From contig CAVWNY010000003.1 in assembly GCA_963756545.1 (NCBI GenBank), positions 1,116,001-1,180,000 of the forward strand: a stretch of DNA of 64,000 nt, given 5' to 3'. This DNA comes from DATFDN01 sp963756545. GTDB lineage: Bacteria; Pseudomonadota; Alphaproteobacteria; Acetobacterales; Acetobacteraceae. Under the pieces are notes generated by a model that worked only from the letters and a program-made list of their open reading frames with translations, ran no database searches and was not told the origin of the DNA. A program made the translations under genes and the position numbers. How positions within the stretch are numbered: position 1 is the stretch's first letter; every line of letters begins with the position of its first letter. Below are positions 56,927 to 64,000 of this stretch, one piece after another.

Positions 56927-57048
56927 GCCGATCTCCGAGGGCGCGTTATCGGATAATCTGACACATGTTGCTTGTGCGCAAATCTGTTCCCGCGCAAACG
57001 CTCCCGGCGTGTTCGCGTTCAGCCCCGAGAGAGCAACAGGAGGCGAGG

Positions 57049-57237
57049 ATGGAAGAGCGCGATCGGAAGCCCACACCGGAGCAGCCGGGACTGGAGCAGG
57101 AGGAGGCGCGTCGGCGCGAGTGGGCGAAACAAGACAAGGAAGTCGCCGACATCACCCGCACCGTGGAGCCGCACAGCGACGCGCCATCGCGCGCGGGAAT
57201 CACGCCCAGCGGCAGCGGGGCGGACCGCGAGCGGTAG
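57049..57237 (+). CDS. Small charged hypothetical protein (62 aa)
   Basis: A 62-residue, highly charged protein with no hydrophobic segment (MEERDRKPTPEQPGLEQEEA onward). A strong Shine-Dalgarno (AACAGGAGGCGAGG) lies directly upstream of the ATG, which is the main evidence for a real gene. It is divergent from the OhrR-like gene and could be its target. The function is unknown. Confidence 0.6.
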   Translation: MEERDRKPTPEQPGLEQEEARRREWAKQDKEVADITRTVEPHSDAPSRAGITPSGSGADRER

Positions 57238-57243
57238 GGGCCG

Positions 57244-58371
57244 CTACTGCGCCGCACGGAAGCGGCGCGGGTCGATCGCCGCCAGGACCGGCGGCGGCAG
57301 GCCCGGATCGCGCCCGGCGATCAGGTCGGCCGTCACTCGCCCAGCGGCGGGCGAGGTCTGGATGCCGTAGCCGCCCTGGCCCACGCACCAGAAGAAGCCC
57401 GGCGCGGCATCGTCCCAACCGAAGGCAAGGCCGCCATCGGGCGTGAAGGTGCGCAGCCCCGCCCAGCTTCGTTCCACGCGGCGCACGGCAATATCGAGCG
57501 CCCGCTGCATCCGGTCAATCGCCAGCGCGATGTCCAGTTCGTCGGCCTGCACGTCATGCGCGTGCATCGCCGTGCGGTCGGCGGGCGAAATCATCAGCCG
57601 CGTACGCGCCTCCGGGCGCGCGTACCAGGTCTCGCCGACGTCGATGACCATCGGCCAGTCCGCCACCTCCCACGGCGAGGGGTCGATGATGACCCCGGTG
57701 CGCCGGAAGGGCGTCAGCCCGAGCGGTCCCGCGCCGGCGATCGCGGCGATCTCGTCGCCCCAGGCTCCAGCGGCGTTCACGACGATTGGCGCCCGGAACA
57801 CGTCGCCGACAGCGGTCGTGACATGCCAATCCCCCTCTCGCCGCTCGATGCGCCCGGCGCGCTGGCGCACGCCGAGCTTGCCGCCGCGCGAGCGGAACTG
57901 CCGCAGGAAGCCCTGATGGATCGCGGCCACGTCCAAATCGAAGCAGTCCGCCTCGATCGCCGCCGCCGCCGCGTAGGCGGGTCGCAACGCCGGCAACAGC
58001 CGCCGCGCCTCCGCGAGCGATGCCTCCCGCAGCCCGGCGCCTTCGACCAAGGCCCGCGCCAGGGCGGCACGCTGCGCCTCGGTGGCGAGGAGCAGGGTCG
58101 GGCGGGGTCGCAGCAGCGGGGTCTCGGTGAAGCCACCCGGCGGGCTCTCGAAGAAAGCCCGCGATCGTGCCGTGAGCACGCGCACCTCATGCGGGCCATA
58201 GTTGCGTTCCCAGCGCGCGGCGGAGCGGCCCGTGGCATGATAGCCGGGCTGGTCCTCGGCCTCGATCAGGGCAACCCTGCGGTCGATGGCGAGGGCCGCG
58301 GCGGTGGTCGCGCCGGCGATCCCGGCGCCGATAACGAGCGTATCGAAGCGGGCGGTGTCCATGCGAGACAT
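57244..58371 (-). CDS. FAD-dependent oxidoreductase (DAO family)
   Basis: A 375-residue flavoprotein of the D-amino acid oxidase fold. The FAD-binding motif FDTLVIGAGIAGATTAAALA starts at residue 8, and the C-terminal segment GFFWCVGQGGYGIQTSPAAG closes the FAD site. The family oxidises amines or amino acids; the substrate is not evident. The start is the ATG at 58371 or the in-frame ATG three codons later. It is divergent from the hydantoinase gene, which may be related in function. Confidence 0.85.
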   Translation of the reverse strand: MSRMDTARFDTLVIGAGIAGATTAAALAIDRRVALIEAEDQPGYHATGRSAARWERNYGPHEVRVLTARSRAFFESPPGGFTETPLLRPRPTLLLATEAQRAALARALVEGAGLREASLAEARRLLPALRPAYAAAAAIEADCFDLDVAAIHQGFLRQFRSRGGKLGVRQRAGRIERREGDWHVTTAVGDVFRAPIVVNAAGAWGDEIAAIAGAGPLGLTPFRRTGVIIDPSPWEVADWPMVIDVGETWYARPEARTRLMISPADRTAMHAHDVQADELDIALAIDRMQRALDIAVRRVERSWAGLRTFTPDGGLAFGWDDAAPGFFWCVGQGGYGIQTSPAAGRVTADLIAGRDPGLPPPVLAAIDPRRFRAAQ

Positions 58372-58472
58372 GTTCCCGGTCAAGTCGCGACGGTGATAGC
58401 GCCCCCGGCCGCACTTGCACACTCGGGCGCACGGCGAGACGATGCGGGGCGAGGCGGGGAACGGAGGGGGGG

Positions 58473-59901
58473 ATGCTCGATCTGGTGGTGCGCGGCGATA
58501 CCGTGGTCACGCCGCAGGGCGTCGGCGCCTATGACCTGGCGATCGCCGGGGAGCGGATCGTCGCGGTGGCGGCCAAGGGAAGCCTGCCCATCCCCGAGGG
58601 CGCGCGGCTGCTTGATGCCGCCGGCAAGATCGTCATTCCGGGCGGGATCGACCCGCATGTGCACTGCAAGTGGTTCCTGCCGAACCCGGACGGCACGGCG
58701 GGGGTGACCGAGCCGCCGGACGTGGTGAGCCGCGCGGCCGTCCACGGCGGCACAACGACGATCATCGACTTCACGCGTGCGCAGCAGGGCACCACGGTGC
58801 GGGAGGCGATCGCGCTGCGCGAGGAGGACTGGCACGGACACTCCGCCTGCGACTACGCGCAGCACCTGATGCTGGAGGGCGCGCTGCCCGTGCGGCTGTT
58901 CGGCGAACTCGCGGAGGCGATCCAGGCGGGTTTCGCGACGGTGAAGATCTTCACCACCGACATCACGCCCTCGCGCAAGGGGCGGATGGTCGATTTCGGC
59001 GACATCTGGGAGGTGTTCAAGGTTCTCGCCGCCAATCGCGGGCTCGGCGTGATCCACTCCGAAGACAACGACATCGTCATGCACATGTACGAGAAGCTGA
59101 TCCGCGAGGAGCGGACGAGCTTTACGAACATGGCCGAGGTCCACAACACGCTCTCGGAGGACATCTCGTTCCGCCGCGTGATCCGGCTGGCCGAGAAGGT
59201 GGCGGGCACGGCGCTTTACATGATGCACGTCTCGGCGGCTTCTGGCGTGGCGGCGATCCGGGAGGCGCGGGCGCGCGGCACTCCGATCTACGGCGAGTCG
59301 CTGCACCAGTATATGCTCTACACGAGCGAGGATTATCGGCGGCCGGACGGGCAGATATATCATACGTACCCGTCCCTGAAATCGACCGAGGATCAGGCGG
59401 CGCTGTGGTCCGGCACCGTGGACGGCGCGATCAACTGCGTGGCCACCGACGAGATTCTGCTGCACGCTGAAGCAGAAGACGCAGGGCAAGCGCATCGACG
59501 ACACCACCGGAGGCAACGCCGGGGTCGAGCCGCGGGTCGCGCTGATGTACACCGAGATGGTGGGTCAGCGCGGCTACACGCTGTCGCGCTTCGTCGATCT
59601 GGTCTCGACCAACGCGGCGAAGATCATGGGCCTCTATCCGCGCAAGGGCGCGCTGGCGGCGGGGTCGGACGCGGATATCTGCGTGCTCGACCCGGCTGAC
59701 AAGCGGGTGATTCGCGCGGCCGATCTGCATGAGGCGGATTACACGCCATGGGAGGGGCGGCAGATGGAGGCGTGGCCGTGCCTGACGATCCTGCGCGGCA
59801 AGGTGGTGGTGGAGGCCGGACGGTATCTGGGGAGTTTGGACGACGGAGGCTGGCTGCCGCGCCGGGTTGATCCGGCGATGCTGGAGGGGCCTCGGTTGTA
59901 G
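58473..59901 (+). CDS. Dihydropyrimidinase/D-hydantoinase, frameshifted
   Basis: A metal-dependent amidohydrolase that opens dihydropyrimidine or hydantoin rings. From the ATG at 58473 (GGAGGGGGG upstream) it has the metal motif GGIDPHVHC, the carboxylated Lys in FATVKIFTTDI, and the later HSEDND and MHVSAASG segments. After CVATDEI the frame is lost. Family sequence (CCTLKQKTQGKRIDD, then GNAGVEPRVALMYTEMV) resumes in the next frame because of one extra base near 59457. Corrected length is 475 residues, normal for the family. The frameshift may be a sequencing error. Confidence 0.85.
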
Positions 59902-59908
59902 TCCAAGA

Positions 59909-61021
59909 TCAGCGGGCCCGGCGCTGCGGCGAGTAGGGCGCGAGATCCAGGTCGGGGGCACGGTTACACGCCGCGTCAGCCAGGAGGGCGCCAGCGTACG
60001 GCCCGATCGTCAGTCCGGAAGCTCCGAGGCCGTTGCCAACCAGCAATCCGTCGATTTCGGTGATGACCCCAAGCAGCGGTTTGTGGTCTGGCGACATAGG
60101 CCGGAAGCCTATCCGTGTCTCCAGGACCTCGGCATCGGCGAGCCCCGGTGCCACAGTCAGCCCGACATTCAGCACCTCTGCCTGCCCTTGGGCTGTGACC
60201 CTGTAGTCAAACCCGGACCCGGTCTCCCGTGTGGCGCCAACCACAACGCGGGAGTCATCGAACGCAAGCAAGTAATAGCTGTCCAGAGGCTGCAGGACCG
60301 GCCAAGCAGCGGTGTCACCGGCCGCCACACGCAGATGCACGATTTGTCCGCGCTGCGGGTGGACATTCAATGTGACTCCCACCGGAGCAAGAAGCTCCGA
60401 TGCCCAGGCACCGGCGGTTACGACGACAGTGTCCGCATCGACCGTCCCGCCCTCTACCCGCACGCCGCGCACGCGGCCGTTCGATACGAGAATCTCCAGT
60501 GCGGCTTCGCGCAGCATTGCGCCCCGCTTTCGCGCGGCACTGAGTAGCGCTGTGTTGAGCAGACGCCCGTCAACCCGCGCCGCACCTTCGATATGCACTG
60601 CCGCACGCCCCACTGCCAACGGCGGGAACAGCGCCACCGCTTGAACTGGCGTCAAACGCCTGACTGCACCAATTTCGGGCCATTCGACCCGGCGGTCGGC
60701 GAGCTTCCGCTCGGTGTCGTCGAGGAGTGAGCGATCGCCTGGCACGACGAGCGAACCAACGCGCCGATAGCCGAGGGCGTACTCACCATCCTCGTGCAAG
60801 TAGGAGACAAGCTGCGGATAATAGCGCGCGCCAGCACACGCAATGGCGCGGTAGGCGGGATCATCGATCGCACTAAGCCAGGGAGAGATAATCCCCGCGC
60901 CCGCGGAAGTGGCGCGGCCCAAATCGCGGCGGTCGAAGACCGTGACGTCAACGCCTCGTCTAGCGAGATGGTACGCTGTACTCGCGCCGAGAACGCCGGC
61001 ACCGATTATGATCACGTGCAT
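59909..61021 (-). CDS. FAD-dependent oxidoreductase (DAO family), second copy
   Basis: A 370-residue flavoprotein of the D-amino acid dehydrogenase/glycine oxidase type. The N-terminal MHVIIIGAGVLGASTAYHLARRG binds FAD, and the C-terminal FRPMSPDHKPLLGVI and GLLVGNGLGASGLTIGPYAG segments are typical. It converges with the hydantoinase gene, with seven bases between the stops. A truncated amino-acid-binding protein gene lies upstream on the same strand, suggesting an earlier uptake-and-oxidation unit. Confidence 0.87.
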   Translation of the reverse strand: MHVIIIGAGVLGASTAYHLARRGVDVTVFDRRDLGRATSAGAGIISPWLSAIDDPAYRAIACAGARYYPQLVSYLHEDGEYALGYRRVGSLVVPGDRSLLDDTERKLADRRVEWPEIGAVRRLTPVQAVALFPPLAVGRAAVHIEGAARVDGRLLNTALLSAARKRGAMLREAALEILVSNGRVRGVRVEGGTVDADTVVVTAGAWASELLAPVGVTLNVHPQRGQIVHLRVAAGDTAAWPVLQPLDSYYLLAFDDSRVVVGATRETGSGFDYRVTAQGQAEVLNVGLTVAPGLADAEVLETRIGFRPMSPDHKPLLGVITEIDGLLVGNGLGASGLTIGPYAGALLADAACNRAPDLDLAPYSPQRRAR

Positions 61022-61071
61022 TCGGAACTCCCGCAGGGATCTTTGCCGCGAACCCGTAAGTCACTGGAGAC

Positions 61072-61107
61072 AAAGACGTGGGTGGCCGGCCTTCGCCGGC
61101 CATGACG
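61072..61107. repeat. Dispersed palindromic repeat, third copy
   Basis: This 36-bp copy of the repeat at 49114-49200 starts AAAGACGTGGGTGGCCGGCC and ends GGCCATGACG, with an internal hairpin GGCCGGC-CTTC-GCCGGCC. It lies between the FAD oxidase gene and the truncated binding-protein gene. Confidence 0.8.
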
Positions 61108-61161
61108 GTGAAAAAAGGGAGGGCGTATTACCACGGAGGCGGAACTCCGGGCTTATTCAGA

Positions 61162-61332
61162 TCATCCCAGCTCCGCGACAACGCCAACGCGCAAGACTCC
61201 CGTCCGGTGGATCTGGTCCCAGGTGAATTCGACGGGTGTATTTTGCGCGTTTGCCGGCGCCGAGGGGACGGCTGCCAGCGACACAGCACCCGCTGCCACT
61301 CCCAAACCGGCCGCGAAATCTCGTCTCCTCAT
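61162..61332 (-). pseudogene. N-terminal fragment of an amino-acid ABC transporter binding protein
   Basis: A 56-codon minus-strand frame with a Tat-like signal (MRRRDFAAGLGVAAGAVSLA, cleavage near ANAQ) followed by TWDQIHRTGVLRVGVVAE, the typical first strand of periplasmic glutamate/polar-amino-acid binding proteins (family 3). The frame then stops; the remaining 220 or so residues are absent. A Shine-Dalgarno-like GGAGATGAAG precedes the ATG. The rest of the gap 61022-61413 holds only the palindromic repeat. Confidence 0.7.
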
Positions 61333-61413
61333 ATCTTCATCTCCGTCAAAGCTGAGGGATAGGTCGTTGGGCGATGTCGAGCGCCGCCGCCGTGAAGCTT
61401 CTAACTGCCAAGC

Positions 61414-63489
61414 TCACCCCAACCCCGCCAGCACCAGCCATTCCGCCTCGGTCAGCGTGCGCACGCCCATTTCCGTCGCGCGCCGCGCCTTCGATCCGGC
61501 GTCCGCACCGACCACTACGTAGTCCGTCCTCTTTGAGACGCTATCGGTGACCTTTGCGCCCAGCGCCTCGGCGCGCGCCTTCGCCTCGGGGCGGGTCATC
61601 GCCTCCATCGTGCCGGTGAACACGATCGTCTTGCCGGCGAGTGCGCTGTCGGCGGCCTCGGCGGGGGCGGCGCGCTCGATGGTCAGTTCGGCGGCGAGTT
61701 CGTCGAGGGCGGCGACGTTGCGTGGCTCGGCGAAGAACTCGGCCAGTTCCTCGGCGATCGCGGGGCCGATGCCGACGATCGCGCCCAGTTCGCTCCGCTC
61801 CTCCGAACCGATGGTCGTGGCGGCCAGCATTCGCGCCCGCCAGACCGCGAACGTGCCATAATGCCGCGCAAGAAGCTGCGCGTTGCGTTCGCCGATCCGG
61901 CGGATGCCGAGCGCGTAGATGAAGCGGGCAAGCGAAATGTGCCGGCGTGCCGCGATCGCGCGCGACAGGTTGCGCGCCGACACCGCGCCCCAGCCTTCAC
62001 GCGCCGCGATCTCCGCCTCATGCGCCGGCAGGCGGAACATGTCGGCCGGGCCGGCGAGCCAGCCCAGCGCGTAGAACTCTTGAATGGTTTTCTCGCCCAA
62101 TCCCTCGATGTCGAAGGCCGGGCGGGAGACGAAGTGGACCAGCCGCTCCACCCGCTGCGCCGGGCAGACCAGCCCGCCCGTGCAGCGGCGCACAACTTCG
62201 CCTGGCGGGCGCACTGCGGCGCTGCCGCAGGCGGGGCAGTGGTCGGGAAAGACGAAGGGAACAGCGTCGGGCGGACGGCGCTCAATCAGCACCGAGAGCA
62301 CTTGCGGGATCACGTCACCCGCGCGCTGCACCAGCACCGTATCGCCCACGCGGACGTCCTTGCGCGCGATCTCGTCCTCGTTGTGCAGCGTGGCGCGTGC
62401 GACAAGCACGCCGCCCACGTTCACCGGGGTCAGCGCGGCGACCGGGGTGAGCGCGCCGGTGCGCCCGACCTGGATACGGATGTCGTTGAGCTGCGTCGTC
62501 GTCTGTTCGGCGGGGAACTTCCACGCCACCGCCCAGCGCGGCGCGCGTCCGGCGAAGCCCAGCCGACGCTGGAGCGCCAAGTCGTCGATTTTATACACGA
62601 CGCCGTCGATGTCGTAGGGCAGCGCGGCGCGGGCGTCGGCCATTTCGGCCTGGAAGGATGCGGCGGCGGCCAAGTCCGGCAGGCGCCGCGACAGCTTGTT
62701 GACGGTGAATCCCCAATCGCGAAGCCGGTCCAGATAGCCCGCGTGCGTGTCGGCCAATTTCTCGCTCGCCTCGCCCATCGCATAGGCGAACAGCGCGAGC
62801 CGCCGCCCCGCCGTTACCTTGATGTCGAGCTGGCGAAGGCTGCCAGCCGCCCCGCTGCGCGGGTTGGCGAGCAGTCGCTGCCCGGCTTTCTCCAACGCGG
62901 CGTTCAGCGCCAGGAAGTCCGCCTTGGTCATGAAGACCTCGCCCCGCACCTCGATCAGCGCGGGCGCATGGCCATGCAGGCGCTGCGGCACGGTCTCGAT
63001 GGTCCGCAGGTTGGCGGTGACGTCCTCGCCCTCGGTGCCGTCCCCGCGCGTCGCCCCGTGGACGAGCCGGCCGTGCTCATAGGTCAGGTTGATCGACAGA
63101 CCGTCGATCTTCGGCTCGCCGATCAGCGCGAGCGGGGCACTCGCCGCCAGCCCCAGGAAGCGGCGGGCGCGAGTCCAGAACTCGGTGAAATCCGCCGCCT
63201 CGAAGGCGTTATCAAGCGAAAGCATCGGCACGCGATGGCGCAGCTTGGCGAACCCGCTGGACGGCGCCCCGCCGATACGGCGCGACGGGGAGTCCGCCCG
63301 GACCAGCGCGGGGAAGCGCGCCTCGATCGCCGCGTTGCGCCGACGGAGCGCGTCGTACTCGGCATCGGTGATCTCCGGCGCGTCCCGCTCGTGATACAGG
63401 CGGTCGTGCTGGGCGATCTCGGCGGCGAGGCGGGCGAGTTCGCCGGCCGCCTCATCCGGGTTCAGTGCCTCGATCGGTGAGTCGCTCAC
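61414..63489 (-). CDS. ligA: NAD-dependent DNA ligase LigA
   Basis: LigA seals nicks in replication and repair. The start is a GTG at 63489 (VSDSPIEALNPDEAAG), overlapping the recN stop; the open frame upstream belongs to another frame of recN. The 691-residue product has the Ia domain (HDRLYHERDAPEITDAEYDAL), the adenylated Lys in IGEPKIDGLSIN, the OB fold, the four-Cys zinc finger (CPACGSA to CTGGLVCPAQ), HhH motifs and a C-terminal BRCT domain (LAGKTIVFTGTM). It is full length. Confidence 0.95.
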   Translation of the reverse strand: MSDSPIEALNPDEAAGELARLAAEIAQHDRLYHERDAPEITDAEYDALRRRNAAIEARFPALVRADSPSRRIGGAPSSGFAKLRHRVPMLSLDNAFEAADFTEFWTRARRFLGLAASAPLALIGEPKIDGLSINLTYEHGRLVHGATRGDGTEGEDVTANLRTIETVPQRLHGHAPALIEVRGEVFMTKADFLALNAALEKAGQRLLANPRSGAAGSLRQLDIKVTAGRRLALFAYAMGEASEKLADTHAGYLDRLRDWGFTVNKLSRRLPDLAAAASFQAEMADARAALPYDIDGVVYKIDDLALQRRLGFAGRAPRWAVAWKFPAEQTTTQLNDIRIQVGRTGALTPVAALTPVNVGGVLVARATLHNEDEIARKDVRVGDTVLVQRAGDVIPQVLSVLIERRPPDAVPFVFPDHCPACGSAAVRPPGEVVRRCTGGLVCPAQRVERLVHFVSRPAFDIEGLGEKTIQEFYALGWLAGPADMFRLPAHEAEIAAREGWGAVSARNLSRAIAARRHISLARFIYALGIRRIGERNAQLLARHYGTFAVWRARMLAATTIGSEERSELGAIVGIGPAIAEELAEFFAEPRNVAALDELAAELTIERAAPAEAADSALAGKTIVFTGTMEAMTRPEAKARAEALGAKVTDSVSKRTDYVVVGADAGSKARRATEMGVRTLTEAEWLVLAGLG

Positions 63490-64000
63490 GCCGGGGCCGC
63501 CGCGAGCAGATCGTCGGCGGCGGCGCGCGCGGCTTCGGTGATGGTCTCGCCGGCCAGCATCCGGGCGATCTCCTCGCGTCGCGCCGACGTGTCCAGCGCC
63601 TCGACGCCGGTGTTGGCGCGTCCGCGCGCGATCCCCTTGGCGACCCGCAGATGCGCCGCTCCGCGCGCCGCGACCTGGGGGCTGTGCGTCACCACCAGCA
63701 CCTGAACTCGCTCCGCCACGCGCGCCAGCCGCTCGCCAACCGCCGCCGCCGTGGCGCCGCCGACACCGGAATCCACCTCGTCGAACACGAGCGTCGGGAC
63801 AGCCGAGCCGCTGGCGAGGACGACCTTGAGCGCCAGCATCAGCCGCGACAACTCGCCCCCGGAGGCGACGCGGGCGAGAGGACCCGGCGCCTGGCCTGGG
63901 TTGGTCGCCACCAGGAAGCGGACGGCGTCCGCTCCGCCCGGACCCCAACCCGTTTCCTCCACCTCGGCGATCTCCACCGCGAAACGCGCCTTGTCGAGCC
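63486..64000 (-). CDS. recN: DNA repair protein RecN, C-terminal part
   Basis: About 171 residues of the C-terminus of RecN, an SMC-like ATPase in double-strand-break repair; the rest runs off the right edge. The ABC signature in RVASGGELSRLMLALKVVL and the Walker B and D-loop TLVFDEVDSGVGGATAAAVG are present, followed by the H-loop region VLVVTHSPQVAARG. Its TGA overlaps the ligA GTG (GTGA), so the two are coupled. Confidence 0.92.
   Translation of the reverse strand, partial: LDKARFAVEIAEVEETGWGPGGADAVRFLVATNPGQAPGPLARVASGGELSRLMLALKVVLASGSAVPTLVFDEVDSGVGGATAAAVGERLARVAERVQVLVVTHSPQVAARGAAHLRVAKGIARGRANTGVEALDTSARREEIARMLAGETITEAARAAADDLLAAAPA

Overview
The window is about 68-70% GC and reads as an alphaproteobacterial chromosome, most likely order Rhodospirillales and plausibly Acetobacteraceae. 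The basis is the run nuoLMN-coaX-rnj-DUF1467-proS-lolC-lolD-dnaE, a short ProS without an editing insertion, an fliP/fliO cluster divergent from flgB-flgC-fliE-fliQ-fliR-flhB, an alphaproteobacterial-type SOS box at recA, and an alphaproteobacterial-type porin. This is inference from gene order and protein character; no rRNA gene is present to confirm it.

Layout. 1-10025: complex I tail (nuoL partial, nuoM, nuoN), coaX, RNase J, a small DUF1467 membrane protein, proS, and the lipoprotein-release transporter genes lolC and lolD. 10388-15222: a secreted LVIVD-repeat protein on the minus strand and dnaE. 15343-23422: a lipoprotein, a decayed Phd/VapC module, then on the minus strand hrcA, a DUF5996 remnant, grpE, dnaK and dnaJ, with comM beyond. 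23434-25032: a radical SAM gene bracketed by 30-bp direct repeats. 25118-33500: DsbA/FrnE-like protein, tRNA-Val, amidase plus HpxZ/AtzH-like protein, a SelW-like selenoprotein with an in-frame TGA and a SECIS-like hairpin, a class V aminotransferase, DUF2189, tRNA-Gln, thiS-thiG, an AhpD-like protein, yggS and a thiE-like gene. 33655-40868: porin, DUF3576 lipoprotein and flagellar basal-body and export genes. 40913-42523: recA behind two SOS boxes, then a cytidine deaminase-like gene.

42524-49271 is an accessory island, visibly lower in GC over its main gene. It holds a broken STAND/NLR-like gene (nucleosidase - NB-ARC - TPR), an IS3-family element with a perfect 3-bp target duplication, a tyrosine-integrase remnant, an AraC-family remnant and an IS5-family element. 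49272-64000 returns to ordinary chromosome: an ATP-grasp-like protein, a CBS protein, a TerB/DUF533-like protein, a response regulator with a hybrid histidine kinase, an SLC13 permease, an OhrR-like regulator, a hydantoinase between two FAD-dependent oxidases, a truncated binding-protein gene, ligA and the 3' part of recN.

Two points deserve attention. The gene at 27759-27977 is invisible to ordinary ORF calling because its active-site codon is TGA, but it reads as a CxxU SelW-like selenoprotein. The gene at 42913-45870 has the architecture of an NLR-type anti-phage protein with a nucleoside phosphorylase-fold effector, although it is damaged here. Caution: genes that should be essential (nuoN, dnaE) also carry single-base frameshifts, so part of the apparent gene decay in this window may be sequencing error.
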